Source of the DNA: Pseudomonas paralcaligenes
Lineage (GTDB): Bacteria > Pseudomonadota > Gammaproteobacteria > Pseudomonadales > Pseudomonadaceae
Assembly (NCBI RefSeq): GCF_019655855.1
Contig: NZ_BPFX01000029.1
Span: forward strand, 109,286 to 173,285
Direction of reading: 5' to 3'
Length of the DNA stretch: 64,000 bases
Positions 10,806 through 19,500 of this stretch are shown here, one piece after another. Positions within the stretch are counted from its first letter, which is position 1. Each line of letters opens with the position of its first letter. A model generated the notes under the pieces. It worked only from the letters and a program-made list of their open reading frames with translations, searched no databases and was not told the origin of the DNA. The position numbers and the translations under genes are program-made.

Positions 10806-10823
10806 TCGGTCGCCAGCAGTAAA

Positions 10824-10856
10824 ACGGACGGGCCCACGAGGCCCGTCCGTTCTTTT
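10824..10856 (+). terminator. Rho-independent terminator of the imelysin gene
   Basis: ACGGACGGGCC / GGCCCGTCCGT, an 11-bp perfect stem with loop CACGA, followed by TCTTTT, 18 bases after the stop. Confidence 0.93.
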
Positions 10857-10891
10857 CCCTCCTCCGCTTTACCCTCTCCCCTCTCCCAGGC

Positions 10892-11827
10892 TCAGTCCGT
10901 CCGCTGCACGGCCGCGGCCACATCCACCCTGCGTGGCAACAGACGATGCTCGAAGAACAGGTCGGCGGTGCGCTGCTGCGCGGCGACGATCTCGGCCGTC
11001 AGCGGGCCGATCGGCGATGGCGGGCGGTGGCTGAAGGCCCTTGCGATCACCGCCTCGTCCAGGCCGGTGACCCGCGCCAGCAGGGCGATGCTGGCGGCTT
11101 CGTCGCTGCGGGTCAGCGCCTCGGCGTGGTTCAGCTCGGCGAGCAGTTCAGGCAGGAATCGCGGGTGCGCCTGCGCGAACGGTCGCGCCGCCAGCACGAA
11201 GGGCCCGCTCAGGTCGAGGCCCTCGCCGTTGACCAGCAGCCGCGCGCGGCCTTCCAGCTCGATGGCGGAGTAGAACGGGTCCCAGATCGCCCAGGCATCC
11301 ACGCTGCCGCGCTCGAAGGCGGCGCGGGCGTCGGCCGGCGGCAGGTAGATCGGCTGGATGTCGGCGAACGTCAGGCCCTCGCGGGCCAGCGCGCGCAGCA
11401 CCAGGTTGTGCGCGCTGGAGCCCTTCTGCAGCGCCACACGCTTGCCCTTGAGTTCGGCCACCGAGCGGATCTGGCTGTCGGTCGCCACCAGGATCACCTC
11501 GGCCTGCGGCTTGGGCGGCTCGGCACCGATGTACAGCAGGTCAGCCCCGGCGGCCTGGGCGAACAGCGGCGGGATGTCGCCGGTGGAACCCACGTCCAGG
11601 CTGCCGATATTCAGCGCTTCGAGCATCTGCGGCCCGGCCGGGAACTCGATCCATTGCACCCGCACCTGGGGGAAACGTTGCTCCAGCATCCGGTGTTCCT
11701 TGGCCAGCACCAGGCTGGTGGAGCCCTTCTGGAAGCCGATGCGCAGCACCTCGGGCTCGGCCGCCCGCGCCACGCCGGCGAAAGCCAGCAGCGCCAGCAG
11801 AGCGGCGCCGAATCGGATGGTCTTCAT
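10892..11827 (-). CDS. Sulfonate-type ABC transporter substrate-binding protein (SsuA-like)
   Basis: A 311-residue periplasmic protein with a signal peptide ending near VARAAE. The mature part begins VLRIGFQKGSTSLVLAK and carries the LNIGSLDVGSTGDIPPLFAQAAG and FERGSVDAWAIWDPFY segments typical of SsuA-type aliphatic sulfonate binders. The ATG at 11827 has AGGAG five bases upstream and starts 2 bp after the aldo/keto reductase stop, so they are co-translated. No permease or ATPase gene accompanies it. It has three methionines and no cysteine, matching the sulfur-poor composition of nearby genes. The ligand is unknown; a sulfonate or sulfate ester is inferred from family and neighbours. Confidence 0.85.
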   Translation of the reverse strand: MKTIRFGAALLALLAFAGVARAAEPEVLRIGFQKGSTSLVLAKEHRMLEQRFPQVRVQWIEFPAGPQMLEALNIGSLDVGSTGDIPPLFAQAAGADLLYIGAEPPKPQAEVILVATDSQIRSVAELKGKRVALQKGSSAHNLVLRALAREGLTFADIQPIYLPPADARAAFERGSVDAWAIWDPFYSAIELEGRARLLVNGEGLDLSGPFVLAARPFAQAHPRFLPELLAELNHAEALTRSDEAASIALLARVTGLDEAVIARAFSHRPPSPIGPLTAEIVAAQQRTADLFFEHRLLPRRVDVAAAVQRTD

Positions 11828-11829
11828 CT

Positions 11830-12873
11830 TCACTCCTGCCAGTCGGTGGACGGTTTTTCCCAGAGATTGATGCCGCCTTCCACCGCGTAGCGGTCGATCT
11901 CGGCCAGTTCCTCGGCGCTGAACGCCAGGTTGTCCAGGGCGGCGACGTTCTCGACGATCTGCTCCGGGCGGCTGGCGCCGATCAGCGCCGAGCTGACCCG
12001 CGGATCGCGCAGGGTCCAGGCCAGCGCCAGTTGCGCCAGGCTCTGACCGCGGCGCGCGGCGATCTCGTTGAGCGCGCGGGCGCGGGCGATGTTGGCCTCG
12101 GACAGGTGCTCCGGACGCAGCGAGGCGCCGCCCGGGCGGTTGACCCGCGCGTCCTGTGGGATGCCATCGAGGTACTTGTCGCTGAGCAGGCCCTGGGCCA
12201 GCGCGGTGAACACGATGACGCCGGCGCCCAGCTCGTCGGTGGTATCGAGCAAGTCCTGCTCGATCCAGCGGTTGAACAGGTTGTAGGCCGGCTGGTGGAT
12301 CAGCAGCGGCACCTTCAGCTCGCGCAGCAGCGCGGCGATCTCGCGGGTCTTGCCCGCCGAGTAGGAGGAGATGCCGACGTACAGCGCCTTGCCCTGGCGG
12401 ACGATGTCGGCCAGGGCGATGGCGGTCTCCTCCAGCGGCGTGTCGGCGTCGAAGCGGTGCGAGTAGAAGATGTCGACGTAGTCCAGCCCCAGGCGCTGCA
12501 GGCTCTGGTCGAGGCTGGAGATCAGATACTTGCGCGAACTGCCGCCCTGGCCGTACGGCCCCGGCCACATGTCCCAGCCGGCCTTGGTGGAGATGATCAG
12601 TTCATCGCGGTGGGCCTTGAAGTCTTCCTGCAGCAGGCGGCCGAAGTTGCTCTCGGCGCTGCCGTAGGGCGGGCCGTAGTTGTTGGCCAGGTCGAAGTGG
12701 GTGATGCCCAGGTCGAAGGCGGTGCGCAGCAGCGCGCGCTGGGTGTCGATCGGCGTGGCGTCGCCGAAGTTGTGCCACAGGCCCAGGGACAGGGCCGGCA
12801 GCAGCAGGCCGCTGCGGCCGACACGGCGGTAGGGGATGCGCTGGTAGCGGTTGGGCGCGGCGGTGTAGGTCAT
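11830..12873 (-). CDS. Aldo/keto reductase (YghZ-like)
   Basis: A 347-residue NADPH-dependent aldehyde or ketone reductase with a TIM-barrel fold. The catalytic tetrad region is visible as DLANNYGPPYG (Asp and Tyr), STKAG (Lys) and YSHRFD (His); the GISSYSAGK and SALIGASRPEQ segments fit the C-terminal cofactor-binding site. It resembles E. coli YghZ (L-glyceraldehyde-3-phosphate reductase) in length and motifs. Placed between a flavin monooxygenase and a sulfonate-type binding protein, it could reduce the aldehyde released when a sulfonate is cleaved; this is inferred from context only. Confidence 0.88.
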   Translation of the reverse strand: MTYTAAPNRYQRIPYRRVGRSGLLLPALSLGLWHNFGDATPIDTQRALLRTAFDLGITHFDLANNYGPPYGSAESNFGRLLQEDFKAHRDELIISTKAGWDMWPGPYGQGGSSRKYLISSLDQSLQRLGLDYVDIFYSHRFDADTPLEETAIALADIVRQGKALYVGISSYSAGKTREIAALLRELKVPLLIHQPAYNLFNRWIEQDLLDTTDELGAGVIVFTALAQGLLSDKYLDGIPQDARVNRPGGASLRPEHLSEANIARARALNEIAARRGQSLAQLALAWTLRDPRVSSALIGASRPEQIVENVAALDNLAFSAEELAEIDRYAVEGGINLWEKPSTDWQE

Positions 12874-12904
12874 ATGTGCGTCCTTAAAGCATTCAATTCG
12901 GGTT

Positions 12905-13017
12905 CCCCCTCTCCTCTGGGAGAGGTCTAGGGCGGCCCGCGTAGGGGTGAGGGGTTTCCAGGCAGCTCCGAGCTGCCCATGGCACCCTCACCCCGGCCCT
13001 CTCCCGGAGGGAGAGGG
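12905..13017. repeat. Inverted pair of dispersed CCCTCTCC...GGGTGAGGG repeats
   Basis: One copy (12905-12954) and an inverted copy (12985-13017) of a GC-rich dispersed repeat face each other around a small GGCAGCTC/GAGCTGCC palindrome at 12961-12977. The whole could fold into a cruciform or long mRNA hairpin between the flavin monooxygenase and the reductase. It may dampen read-through to the downstream genes. Confidence 0.75.
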
Positions 13018-13029
13018 AGTAGTTCGGCA

Positions 13030-14355
13030 TCAGGTGAAGAAGGGGTTGCTTGGGTACGGCAGGCCGAGGTGCTCGCGCAGGGTGCGGCCGCGGTACTCGG
13101 TGCGGAACAGGCCGCGCCGCTGCAGTTCGGGTACCACGCGGGTGGCGACGTCCTCCAGGCCGGTCGGCAGGTGCGGCACCAGCACGTTGAAGCCGTCGGC
13201 GCCGCGGCCCTCGAACCAGGCCTGCAGTTCGTCGGCGATCTGCATCGGCGTGCCGATCAGGCTGTGGTGGCCACGCCCGCCGGCGATGCGCCGGCCGAGC
13301 TGGGCCAGGGTCAGGTTCTCGTTGCCGGCCAGTTCGGTGAGCAGCACCTGGCGGCTGCGCTGGCCGTTGTCGGTCAGCGGCAGCTCCGGCAGCGGGCCAT
13401 CCAGCGGGTAGCCGGACAGGTCGAAGTTGCCGAGCATGCGCCCGAGCAGGGCCACGCCCACCTCGGGCTCGACCAGCTCCTGGAACTGCTCGAATTTCTC
13501 GCGGGCCTCGGCCTCGCTGTCGCCGACCACCACGAACACGCCGGGCATGATCTTCAGCTCGTCCTCGCCACGCCCGTACTTGGCCAGGCGACCCTTGAGG
13601 TCGGCATAGAAGGCCTGGGCATTGGCCAGCGAGGTCTGCGCGGTGAACACCACCTCGGCGGTCTCGGCGGCCAGCTCGCGGCCGGTCTCCGAGGAGCCGG
13701 CCTGCACCACCACCGGCCGGCCCTGGGGCGAGCGGGCGACGTTGAGCGGGCCGCGCACGCGGAAGTGTTCGCCGTGGTGGTCGAGCACGTGCAGTTTGGC
13801 CGGGTCGTAGAAGCGGCCGCCGGCCTGGTCGTGGACGAAGGCATCGTCGGCCCAGCTGTCCCACAGGCCGCGCACCACCTGGTGGAACTCGCGGGCGCGG
13901 GCGTAGCGCTCGGCGTGCGGGATGTGCGCGTCGCGGCCGAAGTTGAAGGCCTCGGCGGCGGCGTCCGAGGTCACCAGGTTCCAGCCGGCGCGGCCGCCGG
14001 AGATATGGTCCAGCGAGGCGAACTTGCGCGCCACGTGGTACGGCTCGTTGTAGCTGGTGGTCACCGTGCTCACCAGACCGATGCGCTCGGTGACGGCGGC
14101 CAGCGCCGAGAGCAGGGTCAGCGGCTCGAAGTACACCGAGCGCGGCGTGCGGCTGGCGATGGCGTCGCTCGGCGCAGCCACGCTGTCGGCGACGAACAGG
14201 GCGTCGAACCTGGCCGCCTCGGCGATCTGCGCGGCGCGGCGGTACTGGGCGAAGTCCAGCGGGTTCGGCACCACGTCCGGGTGGCGCCAGGCGGCGATGT
14301 GGTGCCCGGTGGCCATGAGGAAGGCGCCGAGGCTGAGTTGACGGGGTTGGCTCAT
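13030..14355 (-). CDS. LLM-class flavin-dependent monooxygenase (NtaA/SnaA/DszA family)
   Basis: A 441-residue FMNH2-dependent monooxygenase of the bacterial luciferase superfamily. Motifs seen: ATGHHIAAWRHPDV near the start, TVTTSYNEPYHVARKFASLDHISGGRAGWNLVTS (flavin and substrate region, in outline), and VQAGSSETGRELAA. DszA (dibenzothiophene sulfone monooxygenase) and NtaA (nitrilotriacetate monooxygenase) are relatives. Such enzymes need reduced flavin from a separate reductase; msuE at 31.9 kb is the only candidate in the window. It has five methionines and no cysteine. The start at 14355 follows a weak ribosome site; the frame is open further upstream but the extra residues do not belong to the family. 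C-S or C-N cleavage is inferred. Confidence 0.87.
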   Translation of the reverse strand: MSQPRQLSLGAFLMATGHHIAAWRHPDVVPNPLDFAQYRRAAQIAEAARFDALFVADSVAAPSDAIASRTPRSVYFEPLTLLSALAAVTERIGLVSTVTTSYNEPYHVARKFASLDHISGGRAGWNLVTSDAAAEAFNFGRDAHIPHAERYARAREFHQVVRGLWDSWADDAFVHDQAGGRFYDPAKLHVLDHHGEHFRVRGPLNVARSPQGRPVVVQAGSSETGRELAAETAEVVFTAQTSLANAQAFYADLKGRLAKYGRGEDELKIMPGVFVVVGDSEAEAREKFEQFQELVEPEVGVALLGRMLGNFDLSGYPLDGPLPELPLTDNGQRSRQVLLTELAGNENLTLAQLGRRIAGGRGHHSLIGTPMQIADELQAWFEGRGADGFNVLVPHLPTGLEDVATRVVPELQRRGLFRTEYRGRTLREHLGLPYPSNPFFT

Positions 14356-14460
14356 GAACAGATACCTGAATCGATGACGTTGCCGCCCGGCCGTTCTGCG
14401 CCGGCTCGGACGGGTTCTGCACGCGGCATGTCCGTAAAGTGCGCCATGGCCACGGAAGCG

Positions 14461-14480
14461 GTGCGCATGGCGCACCCTAC
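14461..14480. repeat. Dispersed GTAGGGTGCGC-type repeat unit
   Basis: GTGCGCATGGCGCACCCTAC is one arm of a family found repeatedly in this window (16983-17047, 25190-25453, 34860-34881, 52874-52893). It lies in the 221-bp gap between the TonB receptor and the monooxygenase, which otherwise shows no gene. Confidence 0.7.
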
Positions 14481-14576
14481 GGGTCGTGCGCACGGGTCAA
14501 GATAGGGGGGGCGCCGCGCGCACCACGGCCTCTCCAGCACGTAGGGCGGGTGCAACCCGCGTGGCGGCCGAATGGC

Positions 14577-16790
14577 TCAGAAGTCCTTGCGCAGCTGCAC
14601 GCCGAAATAGCGCTGGTCGTCGCGCGGCACCGCGCGATAGAGGTAGCTGCCGCCGCTGGCCAGGGCCTGGGCGTAGGACTTGTCGGCGAGGTTCTTGCCC
14701 AGCAGGGCCACGCGCCAGCCGGCGTTGTAGTCGGCCAGGGCGACGCTGGCGTTCCAGATGCCGTAGGCGCCCTGCACCGTGTCCGGGTTCTGGTCGAGGC
14801 TGAACTGCACCTCGTCCTGCCAGCTGTAGTCGGTGCTCAGTTCCACATCCAGGCCGTTGTCCAGCGGGATGCTGTAGTCTGCGCGCACGTAGCTCTTCCA
14901 GTCCGGGGTGAACGGCAGGCGGCCGCCGTCGATGTCGCAGGTGGCCGCCGCGCCCGGTGGGCAGTTGAAGTGGTCGACGCGAGCCTGGGTGTAGGCCAGC
15001 GCCGCCGACAGCTTGAGCTGGCGGGTGGCCTGCAGGCTGGCGTCCAGCTCCACGCCCTGGGTCTTGACGCTGCCGGCGTTGATCAGGCGGGTCACCACCT
15101 GGTTGGCCACGGTGTCGAAGAAGTTGGCCTGGTAGTCGTCGTAGTCGGTGTGGAACACAGCCAGGTTGGCGGTCAGGCGGTTGTTCCAGGCCGTGCTCTT
15201 GAGGCCCACCTCGTAGGAGTCGGAGGTCTCTGGCTTGAGCGCGCCGGTATCGCGCGGCTGCATGTTGAAGAAGGTGTTGTAGGCCGGGCCCTTGTAGCCG
15301 CGCGAGTAGGTGACGTAGCCGGTGAGGTTGTCGGTGAAGTCGTACTGCAGGCCGGCGCGGCCGCTGAAGCCGTCCTCGTCCACCGAGCCTGCGCTGCGGG
15401 TCGAGGGCTGGATGCCGGTGACCGGCGTGGCCGAGGTTGAGACCCGGCGGTGGTCGTATTCCAGGTCGTCGTGGGTCCAGCGCAGGCCGAGCAGGGCGCG
15501 GAAGTCGTCGGTGAAGTTGAAGGTGTTCTCGCCGAACAGGGCCACGCTCTCGTTGGTCACGCGGTAGTCGGCGCGGCCGTGGTTGAGCACGCCGCCGTTG
15601 GTCGACCAGCGCTGGTAGGCCTCGTCGGAGCGGCCGTGGAAGTAGTAGGCGCCGAGCACGTATTCGTTGAAGCCGCCCTTGGGCGAGGTCAGGCGGAATT
15701 CCTGAGAATACTGGTCGAAGTCCACCTCGCCCTTGTCGTGGGAGGCGGTCAGCGGCAGCTGGGCGCTGCGGTCGCCGTCCTGGTACTGGGTGTTGTCCCA
15801 GCCGCGCCAGGCGGTGATCGAGGTCAGGGTGAAGTCGCCCAGCTGCCAGTCGGCCTGGCCGGACAGGCCGGTGTTGCTGTCCTCGACCCGGGTCTTGAAG
15901 TCGGCGTTGATCTCGCGGTTGTGCCCGCTCACCGACACCGGGCGCAGCACGCCGGCGAAGGCCGCGTTGGCCGAGGTGATCACGCCGCTGGGCAGGCTGT
16001 CCTCGCCGTCCATGTAGTCGCCGATCAGGGTGAAGCGGAAGTCCTCGCTCGGCTCGAACTGCAGCTTGCCGCGCACGCCCTTGCGCTCGTAGCCGTTGAC
16101 GTCGTGACCGTTGTGAACGTTCTCCACGTTGCCGTCGTAGCTGCCCCATAGAGTGCTCAGCGAGCCCTTGAGGCTGTCGTTCAGGCGCCCGCCGAGGCCG
16201 AAGCGCAGGCGGTTCTCGTTGCCGCCGCCGAAGTGCGAGTAGTCGACGTAGCCGCCGGTTTCTTCCGGCGCGTCCTTGCTCACCACGTTGAGCACGCCGG
16301 CCGAGGCGTTCTTGCCGAACAGGGTGCCCTGCGGGCCGCGCAGCACCTCGATGCGCTGCAGGTCGAGCAGGTCCAGGGTGGACTGGCCGGGGCGGCCGAA
16401 CACCACCCCATCGACCACGGTGGCCACAGTCGGCTCGACGCCCGGCGAGGTGGAGATGGTGCCCACGCCACGGATGAACAGCGAGGTGTCCTTGTTCGAA
16501 GCGCCGGCCCGGTAGTTGAGGGTCGGCACTTCCTGGACGATGGCGGCGACGTTGTTGCGGTTGCCGCGTTCGAGCTGCTCGCCGTCGACCACCGAGACGG
16601 CCACCGGCACTTCCTGCAGCGAGGCTTCGCGGCGGGTGGCGGTGACGGTCACGGTGCCGAGGGCGGTGGCCTGTTCGGCGCCGTCGCGGGCGACCTGCTC
16701 GGCCCAGGCGGCCTGGCCCAGGGTGGTGAGGAGAACGGCCGCGGCCAGCGGGCTGCGGGTGAATTGGCGAGTGGATCGATTGCTGTGCAT
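14577..16790 (-). CDS. TonB-dependent outer-membrane receptor (sulfur cluster a)
   Basis: A 737-residue ligand-gated porin. A signal peptide ends near AAWAEQ. The TonB box region (LGTVTVTATRRE, about residues 45-56) is followed by the plug domain with the family signature VLRGPQGTLFGKNASAG and then a 22-strand barrel ending in aromatic Phe (VQLRKDF). It has three methionines and two cysteines, few for its length. The start at 16790 gives a clean signal peptide; an upstream start at 16904 does not. A LacI-type operator lies about 100 bp upstream, and the monooxygenase, reductase and SsuA-like genes follow on the same strand. Import of a sulfonate or sulfate ester is inferred, ligand unknown. 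Confidence 0.9.
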   Translation of the reverse strand: MHSNRSTRQFTRSPLAAAVLLTTLGQAAWAEQVARDGAEQATALGTVTVTATRREASLQEVPVAVSVVDGEQLERGNRNNVAAIVQEVPTLNYRAGASNKDTSLFIRGVGTISTSPGVEPTVATVVDGVVFGRPGQSTLDLLDLQRIEVLRGPQGTLFGKNASAGVLNVVSKDAPEETGGYVDYSHFGGGNENRLRFGLGGRLNDSLKGSLSTLWGSYDGNVENVHNGHDVNGYERKGVRGKLQFEPSEDFRFTLIGDYMDGEDSLPSGVITSANAAFAGVLRPVSVSGHNREINADFKTRVEDSNTGLSGQADWQLGDFTLTSITAWRGWDNTQYQDGDRSAQLPLTASHDKGEVDFDQYSQEFRLTSPKGGFNEYVLGAYYFHGRSDEAYQRWSTNGGVLNHGRADYRVTNESVALFGENTFNFTDDFRALLGLRWTHDDLEYDHRRVSTSATPVTGIQPSTRSAGSVDEDGFSGRAGLQYDFTDNLTGYVTYSRGYKGPAYNTFFNMQPRDTGALKPETSDSYEVGLKSTAWNNRLTANLAVFHTDYDDYQANFFDTVANQVVTRLINAGSVKTQGVELDASLQATRQLKLSAALAYTQARVDHFNCPPGAAATCDIDGGRLPFTPDWKSYVRADYSIPLDNGLDVELSTDYSWQDEVQFSLDQNPDTVQGAYGIWNASVALADYNAGWRVALLGKNLADKSYAQALASGGSYLYRAVPRDDQRYFGVQLRKDF

Positions 16791-16886
16791 GTGCTGCCCC
16801 GAGATGACCAGACGGTGTTGGTTCAGGGTTGTCGATGTCTGGTCTCGCTCGTGCGAGTGGCAGCGTGGTGCGCGCAACCCATGATT

Positions 16887-16900
16887 TGTTAGCGCTAACA
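16887..16900. promoter_or_regulatory. LacI-family operator upstream of the TonB receptor
   Basis: The perfect 14-bp palindrome TGTTAGCGCTAACA, with the central CpG usual in LacI-family operators, lies 97 bp before the receptor start. An identical copy precedes the LacI-type regulator at 17067. Confidence 0.88.
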
Positions 16901-16982
16901 TCACCAGTATCGGAGAGCGCCTTATAGAGCGTCAAATAATTAAAAATTACTTTTATATTCCAGTTCGCCAGCGATGAATCCG

Positions 16983-17047
16983 GTAGGGTGCGCCGCGCGC
17001 ACCGAGGGCATCGACGCCAACTTCACGGTGCGCACGGCGCACCCTAC
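16983..17047. repeat. Inverted pair of GTAGGGTGCGC repeats between the two operators
   Basis: GTAGGGTGCGCCGCGCGCACC and its near-exact inverse (GGTGCGCACGGCGCACCCTAC) flank a 23-bp spacer. It sits in the 332-bp divergent intergenic region (16791-17122), between the two LacI operators. Confidence 0.8.
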
Positions 17048-17066
17048 CCGTCTTTCCACAAGCCTT

Positions 17067-17080
17067 TGTTAGCGCTAACA
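17067..17080. promoter_or_regulatory. LacI-family operator upstream of the regulator gene
   Basis: A second perfect TGTTAGCGCTAACA, 42 bp before the GTG start of the regulator, which predicts autoregulation. The rest of the 16791-17122 gap holds the repeat pair and an AT-rich segment near 16930-16965, but no gene. Confidence 0.88.
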
Positions 17081-17122
17081 GATGCAGTATGGTGGAGCCC
17101 TTTTCGGTTCCGGGACCTCATC

Positions 17123-18169
17123 GTGAGCAGCAGCAAGGACTCCCCGCGCAAGCGCCGTGGCGCCGGGCGCGTCACCCTCAGCCAGGTGGCCGAGCGGGCC
17201 GGCGTCTCGGCGATCAGCGTGTCGCGCTTCTTCAACCAGCCGGAGCAGGTCTCGGGCGAGCTGCGCGAACGCATCCAGGCGGCGGTGACCGACCTCGGCT
17301 ACGTGCCCAACCTGGTGGCCGGCGGCCTGGCCTCGGCACGCGGGCGGATCGTCGGCATGGTCATCCCGAACATCTCCGGGCCGATCTTCGCCGCCACCAT
17401 TCAGGGCTTCAGCGACACCCTGGCGAAGCACGGCTACCAGTTGCTGCTGGCCTCCAGCTACTTCTCCGAGGAACAGGAGGAGAGCGCCGTGCGCGCCTTC
17501 CTCGGCTGGTCGCCGGCGGCGCTGGTGGTCACCAGCCACTTCCACAGCCCCGGCACCGAGAAGCTGCTGGCCGAGGCCGACGTGCCGGTGGTGGAGATCT
17601 GGGACTACCGCCCCGAGCGCGCGCCGCTGCAGGTCGGCTTTCTCCACTACGAGGTCGGCGTGACCGCCACCCGCCACCTGCTGCAGCGGGGCTACACCCG
17701 CATCGCTTTCGTGCAGAACAGCGCGGCCGGCGACCTCAGCGCCCTGGAGCGCCGCGACGGCTACGTCGATACCCTGCGCGCCGCCAGCATCGAGCCCTGG
17801 GTGTTCGTACCCTCGGCCGACGCCGCACCGTTCGAGGCCGGCAAGCAGGCGATGGACGCCCTGATGAAGCGCAGCCCGCGGCCGGACGCCATCGTCTTCG
17901 CCAACGACAACCTGGCCGCCGGCGGCCTGCTCGCCGGCCAGCGCGCCGGTCTGCGGATTCCCGAAGACTGCGCGGTGATCGGCTTCGGCGACTATCCCTT
18001 CGCCGAGATGCTGCTACCCAGCCTGACTACCGTGCGCCCGCCGGCCCGGGAGATCGGCGAGATCGCCGCGCTGCGGGTGCTGCAGAGCCTCGGCGTGGTG
18101 GAGACGGACGGCGAGCCCGAGCGGCTGAACCTGCTGCAGTGCGCGCTGATCGTGCGGGAAAGCGCCTAG
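17123..18169 (+). CDS. LacI-family transcriptional regulator
   Basis: A 348-residue repressor with an N-terminal helix-turn-helix (VTLSQVAERAGVSAISVSRF, about residues 14-33) and hinge (LGYVPNLVAGGLASAR), then a periplasmic-binding-protein-like effector domain (GMVIPNISGPIFAATIQG, FANDNLAAGGLLAGQR, GFGDYPFAEMLLPSLTTV). The GTG at 17123 is chosen because the helix-turn-helix then starts at the usual position; an open frame further upstream crosses the operator and repeat and is not credible. It resembles the GntR (gluconate) branch of LacI. The identical operators before it and the receptor suggest it represses both. The effector is unknown, probably a sugar-like acid or a cleavage product. 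Confidence 0.92.
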   Translation: MSSSKDSPRKRRGAGRVTLSQVAERAGVSAISVSRFFNQPEQVSGELRERIQAAVTDLGYVPNLVAGGLASARGRIVGMVIPNISGPIFAATIQGFSDTLAKHGYQLLLASSYFSEEQEESAVRAFLGWSPAALVVTSHFHSPGTEKLLAEADVPVVEIWDYRPERAPLQVGFLHYEVGVTATRHLLQRGYTRIAFVQNSAAGDLSALERRDGYVDTLRAASIEPWVFVPSADAAPFEAGKQAMDALMKRSPRPDAIVFANDNLAAGGLLAGQRAGLRIPEDCAVIGFGDYPFAEMLLPSLTTVRPPAREIGEIAALRVLQSLGVVETDGEPERLNLLQCALIVRESA

Positions 18170-18303
18170 TACCAGCCTTACGACGGGATGGACGGTGACT
18201 CGGCCCGGGCCGAATAGGGCATAATCGCCGCCTTCCTGCCTGCCCTGCCCCCGCGCCCTCGATCTCGATCATCGGCGCGGCGGCGTCGTTTTCCGGATGA
18301 TCC

Positions 18304-19482
18304 ATGCACCCCAGTACCCTGCTCTCCCTTCCCCTGCTGGCCCTCGCCCTCGGCGGTTTCGTCGTCGGCAGCAGCGAATTCATCATCATGGGCCTGCTGC
18401 CCGAGGTGGCCGCCGACCTGGGCGTGAGCCTGGCCGACGCCGGCCTGCTGGTCAGCGCCTATGCCATGGGCGTGGTGATCGGCGCGCCGCTGCTCGGCCC
18501 GCTGCTGGGCCGCCTGCCGCGCCGGCAGGCGCTGTTCTGGCTGATGGGCACCTACGCCCTGGGTAACCTCGGCTGCGCCCTGGCGCCGGACTACCACTGG
18601 CTGCTGGCGATGCGCATGCTCACCGCCTTCAGCCATGCCGGCTTCTTCGGCTGCGCCACCCTGCTGGCCGCCGAGCTGGCGCCGCTGCACCGCCGCGCCT
18701 CGGCCATGGCCCTGGTGCTGAGCGGGCTGACCATCGCCAACGTGCTCGGCGTGCCGCTGGGCGCCTGGCTGGGCCAGGCCACCAGCTGGCGGGTGACCTT
18801 CGCCGTGGTCGCCGGCATCGGCCTGCTCGCGCTGCTCGCCCAGGCCCTGTGGCTGCCCAGGGTGGCGCCGCCGATGCACGGTACCCACGGCGCCTGGGCC
18901 GGCATCCTGCGCCGGCCGGTGCTGCACGCGCTGCTGGTGTGCAGCCTGTCGTCGGTGGCGCTGTTCAGCGTGTTCACCTACATCGCCCCGCTGCTGCGCG
19001 ACATCAGCGGCTTCAGCCCGTCGCAGAGCAACGGCGCGCTGCTGCTGTTCGGCGTCGGCCTGACCTTGGGCAACCTGCTCGGCGGCCGCCTGGCCGACCG
19101 CGGCGTGCGCCACGCCATCCCGCTGGCCCTGGGCAGCGGCCTGCTGTGCATGCTGGTGTACTACGCCTTCGGTGCCTCGCAGGTGCTGACCCTGGCGCTG
19201 CTGTTCGTCTGGGGAGTGGCCAGCTTCGCGGTGTCCTCGCCGCTGCAACTGCTGCTGGTGGAGCAGGCCGGCGAGTCGGCCAGCCTGGCCGCCACCCTCA
19301 GCCATGCCGCCTTCAACCTGGGCAACGCCAGCGGCGCCTTCCTCGGCGGCGTCTGGCTCAGCGCCCACTACGGCCTGGCCGAGCTGCCGCTGTTCGGCGC
19401 CGCGCTGCTGGCCGTGGCGGCGCTGGTGGCGTTGCCGCTGCCGCGCCTGCTCGCCACCCGCGAGCGGCTCACGCCGCACTGA
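18304..19482 (+). CDS. MFS transporter, DHA1 drug-efflux type (AraJ/YdhP-like)
   Basis: A 392-residue protein with 12 hydrophobic helices. It has the motif A region between helices 2 and 3 (GPLLGRLPRRQAL), and the N-terminal GSSEFIIMGLLPEVAADLGVS, the signature of AraJ/CmlR/YdhP-type exporters. Motif C-like residues are in helix 5 (SGLTIANVLGVPLGAWLG). The gene is alone between the LacI regulator (134 bp upstream) and a convergent methyltransferase. It may export a by-product or a toxic compound; nothing ties it clearly to sulfur metabolism. Confidence 0.88.
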   Translation: MHPSTLLSLPLLALALGGFVVGSSEFIIMGLLPEVAADLGVSLADAGLLVSAYAMGVVIGAPLLGPLLGRLPRRQALFWLMGTYALGNLGCALAPDYHWLLAMRMLTAFSHAGFFGCATLLAAELAPLHRRASAMALVLSGLTIANVLGVPLGAWLGQATSWRVTFAVVAGIGLLALLAQALWLPRVAPPMHGTHGAWAGILRRPVLHALLVCSLSSVALFSVFTYIAPLLRDISGFSPSQSNGALLLFGVGLTLGNLLGGRLADRGVRHAIPLALGSGLLCMLVYYAFGASQVLTLALLFVWGVASFAVSSPLQLLLVEQAGESASLAATLSHAAFNLGNASGAFLGGVWLSAHYGLAELPLFGAALLAVAALVALPLPRLLATRERLTPH

Positions 19483-19500
19483 GGTCGGGCAGGCGGCCGG

